A stretch of DNA of 64,000 bases from Amyelois transitella (taxonomy: Eukaryota; Arthropoda; Insecta; Lepidoptera; Pyralidae). The notes beneath the pieces were generated by a model, which saw only the letters and a program-made list of their open reading frames with translations, was not told where the DNA came from and did no database searches. Below are positions 21,671-35,445 of this stretch, piece after piece. Within the stretch, counting starts at the first letter, position 1; each line of letters starts with the position of its first letter. Both the position numbers and the translations under genes were made by a program. The stretch covers positions 6,805,501 through 6,869,500 of the forward strand of contig NC_083506.1 of assembly GCF_032362555.1 (NCBI RefSeq). The letters are read 5' to 3'.

Positions 21671-22864
21671 AAGCATAACCTATACAGTATGTTAAATATA
21701 TCTGTTGTTGATGCATATTTTGTTAATTTAAAAATCTCCAAATTTGCCTACCTCATCCACCTCTTCAAATCGCTTTCCTCGTGGAACAATGGTATACATT
21801 AACACTTCCAAATTTCAACGCTATTCCCGCGTCAATACTACTGCATGCGCCGCGCCAACCGCAGCCTTGCTTTCCTTGCCTTTTCTTGTCTCTCAAGCGA
21901 TGTGCGATGTGTATGTTCATTCCTAGGTATGTAGCTAACTGTAAATTTTTGTTTCTGCTACATTGTACCAAAGTCGAATTCCTCGACTGCCCCTATGTAT
22001 GTATGCTTAGATATTTAAAACAAGACAACGGATTTTGATGCAGTTTTTTTTTAATAGATAAAGTGATTCAAGGCGAATCGCTAGTGTTTTAATATATGAC
22101 ATCTCTCTCTTTTCCGTGAATCGCTTTACTGTTTAAAGTGTATCTGCTATTGTGGTGCAAAATTAAAATACTAGTATTGCTATACTGGAGCTTTTTCTCA
22201 TAACAAGATATATATAGATCAACAGATAAAACTTATAACAAGGGTAAAATACTAGTGTTCGATATAAAATAAATCTGTGATTTAGCTTTAATAATAAGCT
22301 CAACCTGTATATCATGTTTAAATCAAATTTTCAATATATGTACATAACTTCAGTGCAGCAGTAGGTATTAAACAGGTACAGCACAGAGAGGGGAAAATGT
22401 ATAAGTTTACTCATAAGATAATAAATTAACAATGAAATTAAATATTGTTTTAGCTTTGGGTAAGTGTTTTGTTTATCGATGAGGACACCCTCGTATTATT
22501 TAAAACTTTGTCTAAATTGTACACTTCGACATTTCTGACCAAACAGGAATGGTAATGTAAAAAAAATATTATGTACCTGTCTAGTTATTTAGTAAAAAAG
22601 TAATGCTGTTTGAGGAGATTTGTCGAATGTGTCAAATCCTAGCACAGCAGCCTCGCCATGGTGGACTTTAGGTATAGTGATATTGAACGTCAAAGTGAAC
22701 GAATGCACAAAACCGTTTAGGAAATCTTTTGAATGTGGCCGTTGTTGACTACCACTAGATCAGGCCATGTTGCATGCATTCTAATTAATCGGAACTCAAC
22801 CTACCTCCTTCACAATCATCAAAAAGCCGGGTTAGCACAAAGCAAGAGCCCATCGACCCGGGGG

Positions 22865-23035
22865 GACCCGCGGACCTTTTTAGGGTGCCGTACATATAAG
22901 GTAAAAACGGGACTCTATTACCATGCTGCTGCTGCTCGTCTGTCTGTCACTTATCGCTGTATCTCATAAACCTAGTGATAGCTAGATAGTAATGAAATTT
23001 TCACAAATTATGTATTTTCGTTGCCGTTATAACAT
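22865..23035. repeat. dispersed repeat ('gggtgccgtac' type)
   Basis: Contains AGGGTGCCGTACATATAAGG, GTAAAAACGGGACTCTATTA, CTGTCTGTCACTTATCGCTG, TATCTCATAAACC and GTGATAGCTAGATAGTAATG. From memory this is the standard text of a very common lepidopteran repeat. No coding. Confidence 0.6.
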
Positions 23036-23999
23036 CAAACAGGTAGTAAAAAAATATATTTAGGTCCCCTAACAACAAACGTAATTTATAAGCAACAACT
23101 GACCCGCCCCGTCTTTGCACGGGTGCAAAGCTGATACCAAAATATATTTCAGAATGTCTTTGTATACTCGATAACAGCATTTATTTTTTATATTTTTACT
23201 TATTTATTTCACGAACGCTGTAAAGGGCATAATATTCCACATTAAATGCAAAATACTTATATGTATCTAAGGATTTTTATTAAATAAGGTTTGCTGCTGT
23301 TTTGCTTAAATCGTTTCGTAAATAAGCCATTATTTCTCGTAAAAAGTAAAGGAAAGAAATTGATTATTGTGGGTTATCACTAAGATATAAACATATACCA
23401 TCGCGGAATTTTTTGTAAACCTTTTTAAGGTATACAATATTGAGTTATATTATTAGGTAGCCTATCTCGTAGAGTTCAGCCAGCGTTTGCAATATACCTT
23501 ATATTAGAAATCTTAAAAATATCAGTGGTTCTCTTATATATAAGCATGTTATTATACATATAAACCTTCCTCCTGAATCACTCTATCTACTTAAACAAAA
23601 CCGCATTAAAATCCGTTGTGTAGTTTTAAAGATATAAGCATACAAACAGACGTGGGAAGCGACTTTCCTATATACTATGTAGGTACCTAGTGATTGTAAT
23701 TTTAATACCATACTAGTAACTACCTTTTGGCCGGAGTGCGCTCCCGTGGAACTTTTTACATCCAATTTCATCGAAATCGGTCCAGCGGCGGCACCATGAA
23801 ATATGCCTTCTGACAGGCAGACATTTTTTTTTTTTTTACTTTCGACTTTCCAAAGGAAAGTGAATATGGGAACATGGTGAATGGAGAGCATTGTGCGTTG
23901 TAGTTGTCCAATAATAAAATTTCAATAAATTTGTGATGTGAAATAAGATATAATAGAAATAGAAAAGGGTATGTGCTAAGATGGATTATTCATGTGGAG

Positions 24000-24360
24000 A
24001 TGATTATTAAATCAACGTGACCATAATGTCCCATCGTGGTCCCGTCTATCGATGCTATTGATAGACGTATGGTCACATTAATTAACTTTTACTAAACTAG
24101 TGATAGCCTATCGATTCGATAGGCTCACAGTAGGTAATGTTTTTAAATATGTGGATAGTTGGGATAGGTTAAAGATAGTTCAATAGTATCAATAGGACTA
24201 CCTATCGATAGTGTTGATAATGTCGATAGAACATTGACTGTAAAATTACCTTTGGTAATAATTAACCCCCAACAACGCTATCGATAATATTGAAGCACAA
24301 CATCGAAAGCACTATCAATAGTATCGATAGTTCGATTAGATAGTCGACTAGCTATTGCCC
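24000..24360. promoter_or_regulatory. dense TATCGATA cluster, part 2
   Basis: About eight exact or near TATCGATA words occur, for example CTATCGATGC, CCTATCGATTCGATAGG, CCTATCGATAGTG, TGTCGATAG, CTATCGATAATA and AGTATCGATAGTT, some as nested inverted repeats (GTCTATCGATGCTATTGATAGAC at about 24043). TATCGATA is the DREF/BEAF-type core of Drosophila promoters and boundaries. Whether it acts here, or is a degenerate repeat, is not known. Confidence 0.35.
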
Positions 24361-25230
24361 GTAACTTCGTTCGTTTTAAAAGTTTTCTGAAATAGCTGAT
24401 CCCCTGTATTGGCCCTTAGAGGGGTGCGAGTTTTAAGTTGGACCAATGTTAATACATCTAAAAAAACCGCATTCAAATCGGAACAATAGTATTCGCGTTT
24501 TGCGAGTACAAACATACACACAGGCAAAAAATCAAAAAATCGTATATATGGCTTCTGTTGGTCTCATATATTCTCCATATCGACTTTTTGTCGATATCTT
24601 TAAAGTACAAACATCGGTTAGTTACTATTAGTTTATTATATTGTGTATGGATGGATAGGCATATCAAAAAATAATTTCCGAGGTCAACTTTTTCGTTGGT
24701 TTCTTTTCCTTCTTTGCATGAGATCGTTTAATTGAAACAATATTTTGAACTTAAAAAAAGAAACTATTAAAAGTTCGGCATCGCTAATGATATGGGCGGC
24801 TACGTGAAAATCTTATTCGTTACAAATATACAATTTTTTTATCTTTGTTATTAGTGTGGATAGGTATTAATCATCACGGCTGAAACGACTGAATGAATTA
24901 CATTTTTAGGTTGATACCTATATCAAAACTAACCTAGGAAAGCACAATATAAATTTTGCGAAGTAAATAGGTAAATAATGGTGTAATCTTTATTCTACAC
25001 TAACTTTTACCCTTAGAATAGCTCCGCCCGCGCGAATTGAGCTTTACTGACATCTAAATACAGGTTTCACGCGAATCCTACTGGATACTTTTATTTTATA
25101 CCGTAATAAAAATACCCTATGTTCTTCTTCAGACTCTTATTATGAAAATGTTACTCGTAAATTTTAAGATTGGTTCACTAGATAATGCGTGAAGAGACAA
25201 TAAGCAAACAAACATATAAATACATATAAA

Positions 25231-25514
25231 TTATAACTAGTGCCGTGTGGTTCCCGGCACTATTACAAAAAAAATTAGGACCACTCCATCTCTTTCCCAT
25301 GGATGTCGTAAAAGGCGACTAAGGGATAGGCTTATAAACTTAGGATTCCTCTTTTAGGCGATGGGCTAGCAACCTGTCACTATTTGAATCTCGGTTCTAT
25401 CATTAAGCCAAATAGCTGAACGTGGCCATTCAGTCTTTTCAAGACTGTTGGCTCTGTCTACCCCGCAAGGGATATAGACGTGATCATATGTATGTATGTA
25501 TGTATTATAACTAG
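25231..25514 (+). mobile_element. dispersed repeat A, intact copy with 10-bp target duplication
   Basis: The body 25241..25504 starts TGCCGTGTGGTTCCCGGCAC and ends ATATAGACGTGATCATATG plus an (ATGT)n tail. It is flanked by TTATAACTAG at 25231..25240 and 25505..25514. The duplication and variable tail indicate insertion by a LINE machinery. The body has no tRNA-like boxes that I can see, so it may be a SINE or a 5'-truncated LINE end. Confidence 0.88.
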
Positions 25515-26440
25515 TTGGGTTGGGATTTCAGAGTTAATATTAAAACGACTAAATCGACTAACAGCAACAGTAAGTAACAGTGAGGGTAAGACAAAGGAGT
25601 AGTATCTCATAATATAGATTATGTCTATAAAATATAATGTTTAATTTTAATTGAACATAGTACGGACCAAGATACATGCACAATATAAATTAAAGAAATT
25701 GGCATCTTCTTTATCAAATCGATATTTGTTGAATTTTACTACTGAATCGATTAACAGTACATCGAGTAAATAGGGTTGGGTGAAAAAGGAGTAGGTAAGG
25801 TAGTGGTTGGTAGTGTAGTGAGTGGTAGTGGCAAATGTAATGGGCGGGCGTCCATCTTGAAATTTGTTGGATTTGAGCCGGTCTAGTTGTGATAAAAGTG
25901 TATTTTTTTAGCTTTGACTTCACGTTAATTTATAGTTTTCAACAAGTTTCATGTCTGCCGAAACTATTTATTATTTAGAATAGGATTAACAACTGTAATG
26001 TGTTAGGTATGATTTTGTGCTAAAACATTCGATCATTGACGAGTAATGGCGTGCGTTTTTCTCTGAAGACACTTTCAAATTTTGTTTCATGTTGTCAGTT
26101 TCATGAATAGTAACGTTAACTTAGGAGTTTCAATATAATTGAGTTTCAATGTTATTAGTGCCGATGATTTTAATTAATGTTAGCTGATGTAGCCCAAATT
26201 CGCTGTGCTGGATGTCATTTTTAGGTTATACATCACAATACTTTAATTGAGTGCTCGTACTGGTCGTCATAATGCTTACGATTTAGTGTGAAAATTTATG
26301 ATTCCGTTCATTATGTAGCTTTGTGGATTCGGAGAGTGATGTTGAAATTATTTTAATTCACAGTATCATTACTCAAGACATATGCGATTTCCGGAAAGAG
26401 TGTCGCTCATAAAACCTTAGGTTGGCAGAGGTATAGTGCA
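25515..26440 (+). other. upstream region and 5' UTR of CK2 alpha
   Basis: No coding frame was found. A 5' UTR of the kinase must lie in the right part. A possible 3' splice site TTTTAATTCACAG at about 26350..26362 could end a 5' UTR intron, but this is weak. Confidence 0.4.
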
Positions 26441-29510
<3,070 letters not shown>

Positions 29511-31144
29511 TTGTTACAAAGAGTTAGCAAACCTCTTTAAATAATGCTATGTATTGAGTATATACCTGTACAAGATTCCAGATGACACTGTCAGATGAAT
29601 GCTAACTTCAAGAGGCCACTGGTGGTGTAAATACCTACACTAGGATACAGTGAAAAGCACCATCTCTGTTCAAGTTACATCTCCTATGTAATTCCAATGT
29701 TTGATAAAAGAAAATATAATTTGGAAAGACAATATAATTTAGTGTTTAATATTAGTAAATCTGGTTTATTGTTTTGAAGTGTATCTCTGGTATTAACTAC
29801 TGAATCAAGTCCATGAAGTGATCATGAACTGAAGCTATTACTTTGTGAGTATCTAGTGTGGTGGGTGGGTAAATTGTTGAAGTGAAAACTTAAACATCTT
29901 TTTTTTACGAAAAAAATCAATATTAATTATTGAGAAATGAAAATCATCTCGAGTTTCATTGCACTTGATCTTTTGCATTTATTAACCTATGGTATTGATA
30001 TTGTAATTACTTGTATAATATAATATTGATAACATCTGCATACCACTTGCAAGTACTGGTTAGCAGCTTTTCGTTGGTACTTTTATTTAAAATTTTGTAT
30101 TTATGTAATAGAAGTAAACTGTAGATATTTGTGATATAAATACAAAATTTTAAAATGATTAATTAATCGTTTTCTTTTATTACATATTTTATAAAGGAGA
30201 CCAGTAACTTCTAATGATTAGACAATGTCGAATAAAATATTGTTTCTATTAGTATATTTTAGTAAGTTACGTTAGCTGTCCTTATAAATAATAAACCTAG
30301 CTAAAATCAAGTCGTATCTTCAATTTGAAGGCGAGCCTCATTGATTATAATTTATTTTTAGTGTGATAACTGGAAGTTGTTGCATCAAAATTTTCTTAAT
30401 AAACACTACTAACTTTTGCCTGAAAATGTTTTCGATTATTTTTAAATGGTTTTGTATTTTAGGACCCATAATATGCTGGCATACACCACCGAAATGGTAT
30501 GTAGCAATACAAATAAAATATTTGTTGAATTGTTACGATTGATTTAAAATTTAGTTTTTTCTATAAATACATAGCTCGCCTAAATTTTATTTGTTTTGTC
30601 CCTTAAACTTGATAAATTTTCCTCTGTGGCTCTTATGACTGAAATTGAATTTCCTCCAGAAACCCTGTTTTTTTTTATCAGTAGTGCGTTACAAGGTTTC
30701 ATTTGACGTACTTGAGCTTCATTGTTCAAAGTTTAGCTTTTATTTTTATTAAAATATCGGACGCGATGCGATTGGTCCAATAATATATTTCAATTCGCGA
30801 ATGGTTTATCTGATTCGCGGTAAGTCTCAATTAGCGATTTGTCCACAAAGCTATATTATTTTGCCTTTAATCAAGTCACGGTCACAAGATAACTAAAATA
30901 ACTTTTTTCTTCATTAATTTAGAACGCGAACTAAACCTCGAACATTTTTACGTTCGACGTACCTAATTGTGAATAACTTAAAAACGATGTTGCGCTACAA
31001 AATTCAAAATAATATCAACTAGTGGTTCGGAAGTTATGGCGTTATAAACGTACATATAAACAAGTTTTATTTCACTCGCGAGTTGGTTTTCGCTTACTTC
31101 GCTCGCTAGGTCAATAAACATAAACCAAATAATATCATTACATA
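29511..31144. other. CK2 alpha 3' UTR and intergenic sequence
   Basis: A poly(A) signal AATAAA at 30231..30236 is a good candidate 3' end, about 720 bases after the stop; other AATAAA words follow at about 30285. Nothing else is recognised before the Helitron at 31145. Confidence 0.5.
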
Positions 31145-31341
31145 TCCTACTACTATTATAAAGGCGAAAGTTTGTATGGATGTTTGTTACTCTTTCACGC
31201 AAAAACTACTGAACCGATTACCATGAAATTTGGTATGTAGGTAGCTGAAGACCCAGAATAACACATAGGCTACTTTTTATCCCAGAGTTCCCGCGGGATT
31301 GATAGGGTTTCCATGCGGACGAAGTCGCGGGCGGCCTCTAG
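31145..31341 (+). mobile_element. Lep1-type non-autonomous Helitron, copy 1
   Basis: Starts TCCTACTACTATTATAAAGG and ends GTCGCGGGCGGCCTCTAG. It is flanked by A on the left and T on the right, as Helitrons insert between A and T. Internal text includes AAAACTACTGAACCGATTAC and GGTAGCTGAAGACCCAGAA. A second copy in the opposite orientation is at 36805..37013. Confidence 0.88.
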
Positions 31342-32795
31342 TTATAAATAAAACAAGAGTATGCTTACATCTTTAAAACTATCCAATGAATATTTGTTGT
31401 TGGTTCTTTTATGAGTTGTAGATAGTGTGATTCAAGAGAAACGTTTATATTGTAGCTGTAAAACATCAACATTGCAGCCGTGCGAACCCGGGGCTGATCT
31501 GAGTTTTTTTTTTTCATTTGTTATGTAAGTCTATTTCCCAAACCCTAAAATCTAACCTAATATTATTACGAGGTAACAATTGTAACTTTGGTGGTTTGTT
31601 TGTGAGGGCTATACAGAACCTATCATAAAAATCATTTCATAGTTAGAAATGTACATTAATAAGGTATATTACCAGCGGTTTTTACAGTGCCACTGTAAGG
31701 CGAGGTTGACGAAGACTGGACAAAGCCGTCGCTGGCTGCTAGTTTTCTATAAATCGAAATCCTTACATTTAATAAATAGTAACAGACAGATGTCGGATAT
31801 TGTCAAAAAATAGGTGGATTCATTCATATGAACAACAGAAACCAAAAATAATATAATATTGAATTTCCTGTCTGTAGGTACGACTGTACTCGCATCACGC
31901 GATATCTTTTGCTCCGATTTGAATACGGTTTCTCAGATATGTTGCGGCTTGATTGACGATTTTCTTTTCTACCCCCTTGAGGGGGCAATACAGAGAGTAG
32001 CCCTGTCTTTCTTTCTTTTAGATTGTCAGGAGTTAAATTAACGAAATCGCGCACTACAGGTAACAACTTGTAGTCCGCGAATCTAACATAATGTACCTAC
32101 CCATTATTGAATCTTGTTTAACAATTTTCTGTCAAGTACATTCTATATATAATAAAATGTGGGTGACTAAAGACATTTGCCGGGATGGTCTAAAGATGTA
32201 GTCTCTGACTACCCCTCCGGGTAAGACTATGAAGGTCTCGAATATGAAGTATTGACAGTGGGTGGTCGAACGGTTAAGGGTAGGTACCGAAAAGTGATGT
32301 ATGTACAAATCGTGAGTGAACTAGCATAGGTATATGCTAGACAGATCGGCGGCTGGTCGAGTTGGATCTACGGCGTCTATATTTCCTTCGGTGTGCAAAA
32401 GGTTTCTTTTCGCAAAATTTAATATATACATAATTATAATCACGTCTATATACCTTGCGGGGTAGACAGATACAACATTCGTGAAAGACTGATAAGCAGA
32501 GATCGGAATAGGTAGATAGAATTGGGGTCAATGAACTGAAACTGAAACTCCGGGATTGCGGGATTTGTAAATTATAAAGATTTTTTCCGGAATTTTTACA
32601 AGTGGGATGAAGAATATATTAGTGGTAGCCGTTTTCCCCCGACTTCGTTCACGTAAATTGTAGTCCTACGTTACCCGCGGACAATGTAGTTTACTGTAAG
32701 TGTAAGTACAGAAATGGAATCCTGGAAAAGAGGCTTATCCAAGTTATGCTTTCTATGGTAATTCATGATGCAAGTACATAAAATCAATCTATCTA
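31342..32795. other. intergenic, repeat fragments only
   Basis: Contains an inverted fragment of the (CATA)n-headed repeat (about 32158..32290, GATGTAGTCTCTGACTACCC) and an inverted tail of repeat A (about 32430..32530, ACCTTGCGGGGTAGACAGA). No gene recognised. Confidence 0.5.
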
Positions 32796-33700
32796 TCCCG
32801 ATCTCTGCTGATAAGCTACGATCAGCTGTTTGGCTGGATGATAGAATTGAGATTCAAATAGTTACAGGTTGCCCATCATGAACGTCAAGATGACGGAGCC
32901 ACAAAAACTTTACTTCAAAATAGTTCTAGGCGTTTAGGATTTAGTACCTACAAAAAATTATATTTATTAATTATTTAAAAGCACAATGCAAATGTTATGT
33001 TATTTAAACGAGTTGTATATAACCAAATATATTTCAATAAGTTATAAATAATAGTTCTGATATTTAAATAAAACTATTTCTTACATTTAAATAAAATTAT
33101 CTCAAAGTCGATTAAATTTATTTGATGGGCTATTCTACAATTTGAATCCTCGTATAATTTAATAACATAACATTAGAATTGTGCTTTTAAATAATTAATT
33201 AATATAATTTTTTGTACTAAATCCTAAACGCCTAGAACTATTTTGAAGTAAAGTTTTCGTTTAATACATTTTGCTATAATTAATCACAGGCACTTCTGTC
33301 ATTTTCTTTTTGTTAATTATTTTCTTAAAAAACGATTATAGCGATAAGATCTTGGGAGGTACTAACCAGGTACTAAGTGTCCGTGTGGTCATCTCGACGG
33401 TATACATTATATTTTTATAAGAAACGAAGGTGGTTCCTCCATTTTGACGTCAAGATGGAGGAACCACATATCACAATCGATATTTTTCAATTCTTTGAGG
33501 TACAAAATTTTTTGATATAGGTACCAAAAGGTACAAACCAGGTACTAAGGGCTGGTTCGACAATATTTGTGTTTTGTGAGGTGGCTCCGTCATCTTGACG
33601 TTCATAGCCCATCGCCTAAATGAAGAATCCAAGTTTATAAGCTTATCCCTTACTCGTCTTTTACGACATCCATGAGAAAGAGATGGATTGGTACTATTTT
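32796..33700 (-). repeat. dispersed repeat A (inverted copy) split by a foldback element
   Basis: Left piece 32796..32877 (TGGATGATAGAATTGAGATT, then AGTTACAGGTTGCCCATC) and right piece 33607..33700 (GCCCATCGCCTAAATGAAGA, then TTTACGACATCCATGAGAAA) are consecutive parts of one repeat A copy. They are interrupted by the foldback element at 32878..33605. Confidence 0.85.
32878..33605. mobile_element. 728-bp foldback/TIR element with 25-bp perfect termini
   Basis: The left end at 32878 starts ATGAACGTCAAGATGACGG and continues AGCCAC. The right end at 33605 is its exact reverse complement over 25 bases. The flanks GCCCATC (32871..32877 and 33607..33613) fit a 7-bp target duplication, with one extra A at 33606. 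Inside, a long inverted repeat (about 32904..33003 with 33158..33257) shares TTCTAGGCGTTTAGGATTTA. A 38-bp palindrome lies at 33430..33468. No ORF. Confidence 0.85.
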
Positions 33701-33744
33701 TTCTATTGTTTTTTCAAAATCATAAAAAATATGTGATGATATCA

Positions 33745-33995
33745 TAATTACTTCTTCCTCCTGGCTTTAGTCTCGGTTGCATCCTCTGGAGAGGAGCCCG
33801 GGGTTTGCCTTTGACCATGGATCCTGGATTTAGTGAGTTAGGTTTTTACACGAAGCGATTCCCGTCTGACCTCGGTAACCTTTGCTTTGAACCTAATCCG
33901 TATTGGATCGATCATGGTTACACATCCAGTTGCATGACTGTGCAGGTTTCCTTAAGATGTTATCCTTCACCTTAAGAGTGGTATCATAATTATTC
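33745..33995 (+). repeat. dispersed repeat D
   Basis: Contains GGTTGCATCCTCTGGAGAGG, CTTTGACCATGGATCCTGG, TTTACACGAAGCGATTCCCG and CATGACTGTGCAGGTTTCC. From memory this is a common moth repeat; a right-hand fragment recurs at 16255..16385. Confidence 0.6.
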
Positions 33996-34409
33996 TGTAA
34001 TTTTAATAAAAGTTTTTAACATCTTGGTGCGATATTTTGCGCATGAGCCACCCACCGCTCCGTGTCTGCGTTGCGCTATATGGTAAGAGGAAATATAGTG
34101 ATTGTCAAGCATTGATCAAAGGTGTTAACAGATTGCCTGTTGGGCTTGTGTGATCTTGCCTCCAGTAGAAATAGATTTATTTTAAAAATAGAACACAATC
34201 GCTTATTTTCGTCTACATAGGTAACTATCTTATTTATGGAGCTTCTATGGGAGCTAACTGTGTACAGTGTATTATATTCTCTTAAATGATGTTGGCACAT
34301 GATTAATTCAAATGTCTTTGTGTGCCTGCATATTATTTTGAAAAATGGTAGAAATAGAAATATTTTGCGCTTAAGTGAAAAATCACTACATAGGTAGATA
34401 CATAGTATA

Positions 34410-34570
34410 AAACAAAGTCGCTTTCTCTGTCCCTATGTCCCTTTGTAGATATGCTTAAATCTTTAAAACTACGCACCGGATTTTGATGCGGTTTTTTTTT
34501 CAATAGATAGAGTGATTCAAGACGAAGGTTTGTATGTATAATAACATCCATTAAATAATGGAGAAATACT
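34410..34570. repeat. LINE- or Helitron-derived dispersed repeat fragment
   Basis: Contains ATCTTTAAAACTACGCACCG, GATTTTGATGCGGTTTTTTT and GATAGAGTGATTCAAGACGA. A related piece is at 21985..22090 (GGATTTTGATGCAG, AAAGTGATTCAAGGCG). No coding. Confidence 0.55.
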
Positions 34571-35445
34571 GTTATTTTTGAGTTTTCTAATGTGATGTCG
34601 TTAATTATCATATTTTTTCCGCTTACATTGCAAACGCAGGCTGAAACCTACGAGATTGTGTCAAAATAATATGTACAAATTTTTGTATACATTAAAAAGG
34701 TCTACAGAAAACTTCGCTATGGTATATGTCTATCTCTCATGGATATCCCACAACAATATTTTTTTGTCATTTACTTTTTACGACAAATATTAGCAAATTT
34801 TGAAGCGATTTTATCCAATACAGCATTAATTCCAATTAAATATGTAGCTTAAATACATTGTTGATTTAATATAGATCTAAATGGTTCTTACAGCACAAGA
34901 TTTAAATGAATATTTTCGAAGATATTACAGATTTTACAGATTGCGGGAAGTAGCGCTTGCGGCGGTACTGGCCGACCGGGGCGGCGGCAGCGTGCATATA
35001 AAAAGTTGTGCACGTGGTATGTAAAGACATTCTGTAATGTAATAATTGTTGTAAAAAAATAAAATAAATAGTCACAGATTTTCTGTAGTGAATTTAGTAT
35101 CAGCATTGCACCCGTGCGAAGGCGGGGCGTCGCTAGTAAAAAATAAAAATTACAATCAGGGATTTTATTCTGTAACATTTTAACAGTACTTAGGCTTTAT
35201 TTTGCAGAATTTCATAATCATGAATTCATCATTATATAATATCATTGTGTATTTTCTAACAGGGATAAGTTGATTGGATATAATCATCAATAGGTACATT
35301 TCATTCAGCAAGCAAATTAAATCCCACTGCGTCTATAAAAACAGATGCTCGAAATGCTGACTGTTGGCGTAGAGATGTCGCCAAAACGTGTTAGGTACCA
35401 TGATCCAAACTGGCTTGGACCCTGTTTAAATATTATGAAGTAATA
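34571..35445. other. downstream flank of CTU2
   Basis: AT-rich except a 70-base GC-rich patch at about 34935..35000 (GCGCTTGCGGCGGTACTGG). No splice-consistent frame was found for it. Confidence 0.4.
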
